Positions 30,554-33,142 of a DNA stretch of 33,142 nucleotides are shown here, piece by piece. The stretch's first letter is position 1. Every line of letters starts with the position of its first letter. This DNA comes from Bacteroidota bacterium (GTDB taxonomy: Bacteria > Bacteroidota > Bacteroidia > JAADEI01 > JALVCQ01), in NCBI GenBank assembly GCA_027009805.1, contig JALVCQ010000084.1, positions 1-33,142 on the forward strand, written 5' to 3'. Below the pieces are notes generated by a model. The model had not been told where the DNA came from. It did no database searches and saw only the letters and a list, made by a program, of their open reading frames with translations. A program made the position numbers and the translations under genes.

Positions 30554-33142
30554 ATGACCGCCTTTCGCATACCCTTTCCGGCCCTCATGGGACTGGTGGG
30601 GCTGTGTTTATGGCCTCCCACACCACTCTCCGCCGGCGATCTTCTGGGTAGCGATATGACCTGGCAATGCCTGGGAAATAACCACTATAAGGTCACCCTG
30701 AATATTTACAGGGATTGCACGGGGACGCCTTTGGGCAATACGCCGATGGTGCTTGGCTATCATTGTGCTTCCGACACCAGCCTGTCCGGCGACAGCGCCT
30801 TGTCTTCTACGCCGCTTATTAACGGCATGGATATTACGCCGGTGTGTGATGATACGTGCACGCCGTGCAGTGGAGGGACAAACTGCCTCGGCTATGGAGT
30901 GGAGCTCTATCGATATGAGTTTACCGCCGATGTGACGACGCTCAAAAACGCCGGCTGCTGTATGGTGCGTTTTTACTGGAAGGCTTGTTGTCGGAGCAGC
31001 ACAATAGATAATTTGTACAACCCCGACACGACCGACCTCTATATCTATGGCGAGGTGGATATTTGCGATTCTCCCTGCAACAACAGCCCCACCTATTCCC
31101 TCCTGCCCCTGATGGCCGTGTGTATAGGGCAAGACGTCAGCTATACCCTGGGAGTGGTAGATGGAGACAACGATTCTATTGTGGTCGTTCTGGCCCGGCC
31201 GCTGGAAAACGGCCCCACTAATGGTGATTTGGGAACTGCTTTTCAAACCGTCCCCTATATATCGGGCTATTCGATGAATAAGCCGCTTAAATTCTTGGGC
31301 TGGCCCAATGCCAACTTGCCATTACCTTATGGTTTTCATATCGACCCGAGCACGGGCGAGTTGCAATTTCGGCCTGTCCAACTGGGCGCCTATGTGATCG
31401 TGCTGGAAATCAGAGAATACCGCAATGGCCAACTCGTGGGTCGGATGCGCCGGGATATGGCGGTGAGGCTTGTCGCCTGCCTCTCCCGGACGAGTGTCTG
31501 GCCCCCGGCCCTGAGTGGCATCAATGGAACGAACGGTTTTTTTATTGAAGCATGTGAAGATGAGCAATTGTGTTTCAATATTTACTCCCATGATATGGAT
31601 ACGGCGGATTCGCTGACGCTGTCGTGGAACGCCGCCATTCCGGGGGCGACCTTTGTGGTGACGCCGCCGCCGGTGGCACAGCGGCAAACCATTCAGGGGC
31701 CTACCGGACAGTTCTGTTGGACGCCTCCTGTGGGGACTGCGCGGACCAGCCCCTATCAATTTACGGCCGCCGTGGTGGAACACGGATGCCCTCTGCCGGT
31801 CGTCAAGAGGCGCAACTACTTCATACGCGTGAAACCCAAACCGAGAGCCACCTATACCGTGGACACCCTCGGATGCGCACGGGCGGCTTTTTCGGCCGAA
31901 CTGACCTCAGGGGAAGCCGATTCGTGGCGATGGGACTTCCCCTCGTTGCAACCGCCCCTTCAGGTCTTGCAGAAAAATTTTACGCTCCAATTTGAAACGC
32001 CCGGACAATGGCATTATTTCTATCTGAACGTCATCGACGACGGGTGTACGGCCCAGTATTATGATTCAGTTTTCATCGATACGGCCGCAGCGGTGAGTCT
32101 TACACCCATTGACACCCTTGTGTGTGAAGGCGACACAGTACGATGGAACGCCCGTCTCCGATTTACATCGTCTGCCGCTCATATTGGTTGGTCCACAGGC
32201 GATTCGAATGTAACGTCGGTAACAATGGTGGTGGATACGCCGACGCTTATCAAGGTGACGGTAAGCCATTCAGACGGATGCACGGCATCGGACTCTTCTT
32301 TTGTGGGCGTGAAGGAAGTGCCGCGGGTGGATGTCATCGACACGATTCGGACTTGTGCGGAAGATTCGGCGACGCTGACGGGGCACTACGCGCTTACCGA
32401 AGATTCGGGCCGGGTGATTCAGTGGTTTCAGCACAACACGCTTATTGATACGGGTCTCTCGGTGCGGGTATATGTGCAAGGGCCATACATCCTTCGGGTG
32501 ACGGCGCAGGGCGGGTGTTGGATGGAAGACACGGTGGTGCTTGACAAGATGCCGTCGCTGGACCCGTTATTGCCGGATACGATATGGGCCTGCCCCGAGA
32601 ACCTGGTGTATTTGATGCCTCAGTCGGGGGAAACGGGTAATGCACACTATGTGTGGTATGAGATGTCTTCATCCCATCCGGTGGGTGAGCAGCGTGGACT
32701 ACCAGTGAGTTTGGAGGTCCCGAAGACGTTTATGTTGCATGTGTGGGAGAGGTTCGACAGCATCGATTGCGAGGCGTGGGACACGATTCATGTCAGTCTT
32801 TACCCGGCGCCGGAAATAGACTTCTCCGCCCGCCCGCAGCAAGGCTGCCAGCCGTTGCAGGTGGATTTTGCGAACCTGACGACGATAGCGCAGGGAACGG
32901 TGACGCGTTATGAATGGCAGTTCAGTGACGGTCAGCGGGCTTCGTTGAAGAACGTGCGGAAGACGTTTGATTCGACGGGGAGCTATGACGTGACGTTGAT
33001 AGCGGAGTCGGACCGGGGGTGTGCGGACACGCTGACCCGAGGAGAATACATCGAAGTGTATCCGGTTCCTGAGGCTCGTTTTTCGGCGGTTCCTCGTGTG
33101 ACGACGGTGGTGGCGCCTCGGGTTCGTTTTTTGAACGAGTCG
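30554..33142 (+). CDS. Large PKD-domain surface protein (partial, 3' end outside window)
   Basis: The frame is open without a stop from the ATG at 30554 to the last base, at least 863 codons. A signal peptide covers about residues 1-27 (ending PLSA). The mature N-terminus, DMTWQCLGNNHYKVTLNIYRDC, matches the opening of many giant Bacteroidota surface proteins, which often carry a gliding-motility-associated C-terminal domain. It is followed by a Cys-rich region, then FHIDPSTGELQFRPVQLGAYVIVLEI and NGQLVGRMRRDMAV, also typical of that architecture. Beta-rich Ig/PKD-like repeats follow, with a clear PKD domain near 760-845 (CQPLQVDFANLTT, YEWQFSDG, FDSTGSYDVTLIAES) and the start of another at the edge. 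A T9SS C-terminal signal is expected beyond the window but cannot be seen. The role is probably adhesion or cell-surface structure. Confidence 0.88.
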   Translation, partial: MTAFRIPFPALMGLVGLCLWPPTPLSAGDLLGSDMTWQCLGNNHYKVTLNIYRDCTGTPLGNTPMVLGYHCASDTSLSGDSALSSTPLINGMDITPVCDDTCTPCSGGTNCLGYGVELYRYEFTADVTTLKNAGCCMVRFYWKACCRSSTIDNLYNPDTTDLYIYGEVDICDSPCNNSPTYSLLPLMAVCIGQDVSYTLGVVDGDNDSIVVVLARPLENGPTNGDLGTAFQTVPYISGYSMNKPLKFLGWPNANLPLPYGFHIDPSTGELQFRPVQLGAYVIVLEIREYRNGQLVGRMRRDMAVRLVACLSRTSVWPPALSGINGTNGFFIEACEDEQLCFNIYSHDMDTADSLTLSWNAAIPGATFVVTPPPVAQRQTIQGPTGQFCWTPPVGTARTSPYQFTAAVVEHGCPLPVVKRRNYFIRVKPKPRATYTVDTLGCARAAFSAELTSGEADSWRWDFPSLQPPLQVLQKNFTLQFETPGQWHYFYLNVIDDGCTAQYYDSVFIDTAAAVSLTPIDTLVCEGDTVRWNARLRFTSSAAHIGWSTGDSNVTSVTMVVDTPTLIKVTVSHSDGCTASDSSFVGVKEVPRVDVIDTIRTCAEDSATLTGHYALTEDSGRVIQWFQHNTLIDTGLSVRVYVQGPYILRVTAQGGCWMEDTVVLDKMPSLDPLLPDTIWACPENLVYLMPQSGETGNAHYVWYEMSSSHPVGEQRGLPVSLEVPKTFMLHVWERFDSIDCEAWDTIHVSLYPAPEIDFSARPQQGCQPLQVDFANLTTIAQGTVTRYEWQFSDGQRASLKNVRKTFDSTGSYDVTLIAESDRGCADTLTRGEYIEVYPVPEARFSAVPRVTTVVAPRVRFLNES

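Overview
The window reads as a chromosomal segment of a moderately GC-rich member of the Bacteroidota. The evidence is the PorV/PorQ-type outer-membrane protein, a subtilisin-like protease with a C-terminal region resembling a type IX secretion (T9SS) sorting domain, a very large PKD-repeat surface protein at the right edge, a TonB-dependent receptor, a tmRNA tag ending YALAA, and repeated TAnnTTTG -7 promoter boxes typical of this phylum's primary sigma factor. Shine-Dalgarno sequences are mostly absent, also as in this phylum. No genus can be assigned from the sequence alone.

Layout, left to right. 1-246: no confident gene, one strong inverted repeat. 247-3616: an ECF sigma factor (-) divergent from a UvrA-family ABC ATPase (+). 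3617-4507: a 3-hydroxyacyl-CoA dehydrogenase (-) whose stop codon directly abuts the uvrA stop. 4622-10250: a tight five-gene operon on the - strand, transcribed as PorV/PorQ-like barrel, NHL-type lipoprotein, MnmA tRNA thiolase, small lipoprotein, subtilisin-like protease. 10363-11700: an APC permease (-). 11845-11916: initiator tRNA-fMet (-) with its own promoter and terminator. 12129-17129: a + operon of cytochrome cd1 nitrite reductase (NirS, as a predicted lipoprotein), a TonB-dependent receptor and an alginate-export-type porin. 17155-17344: a GC-rich palindromic element. 17379-19557: mgtE and rsmA (-). 19704-21572: asparagine synthetase (-). 21748-22127: ssrA tmRNA (-). 22320-23289: two unrecognised, AT-richer ORFs (+). 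23371-28748: gpmI, an MGMT-family protein, topA and a SirB1-type protein (+). 28836-30436: a PgpH-like HD phosphohydrolase lacking the extracellular sensor, and a cupin (+). 30554-end: a PKD surface protein (+), open at the window edge and at least 863 residues long.

Functionally the window mixes housekeeping (tRNA-fMet, tmRNA, RsmA, MnmA, TopA, GpmI, MgtE) with cell-envelope genes and one respiratory trait, dissimilatory nitrite reduction. The most useful cross-cutting observation is the set of -7 boxes in front of both RNA genes and many CDSs. They fix several start codons (gpmI, rsmA, the PorV-like gene) and suggest two leaderless mRNAs. I found no insertion sequence, CRISPR array, phage or clear defence system. 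The best candidates for something undescribed are the nirS/receptor/porin locus, the two unknown ORFs beside ssrA, and the GC-rich element.
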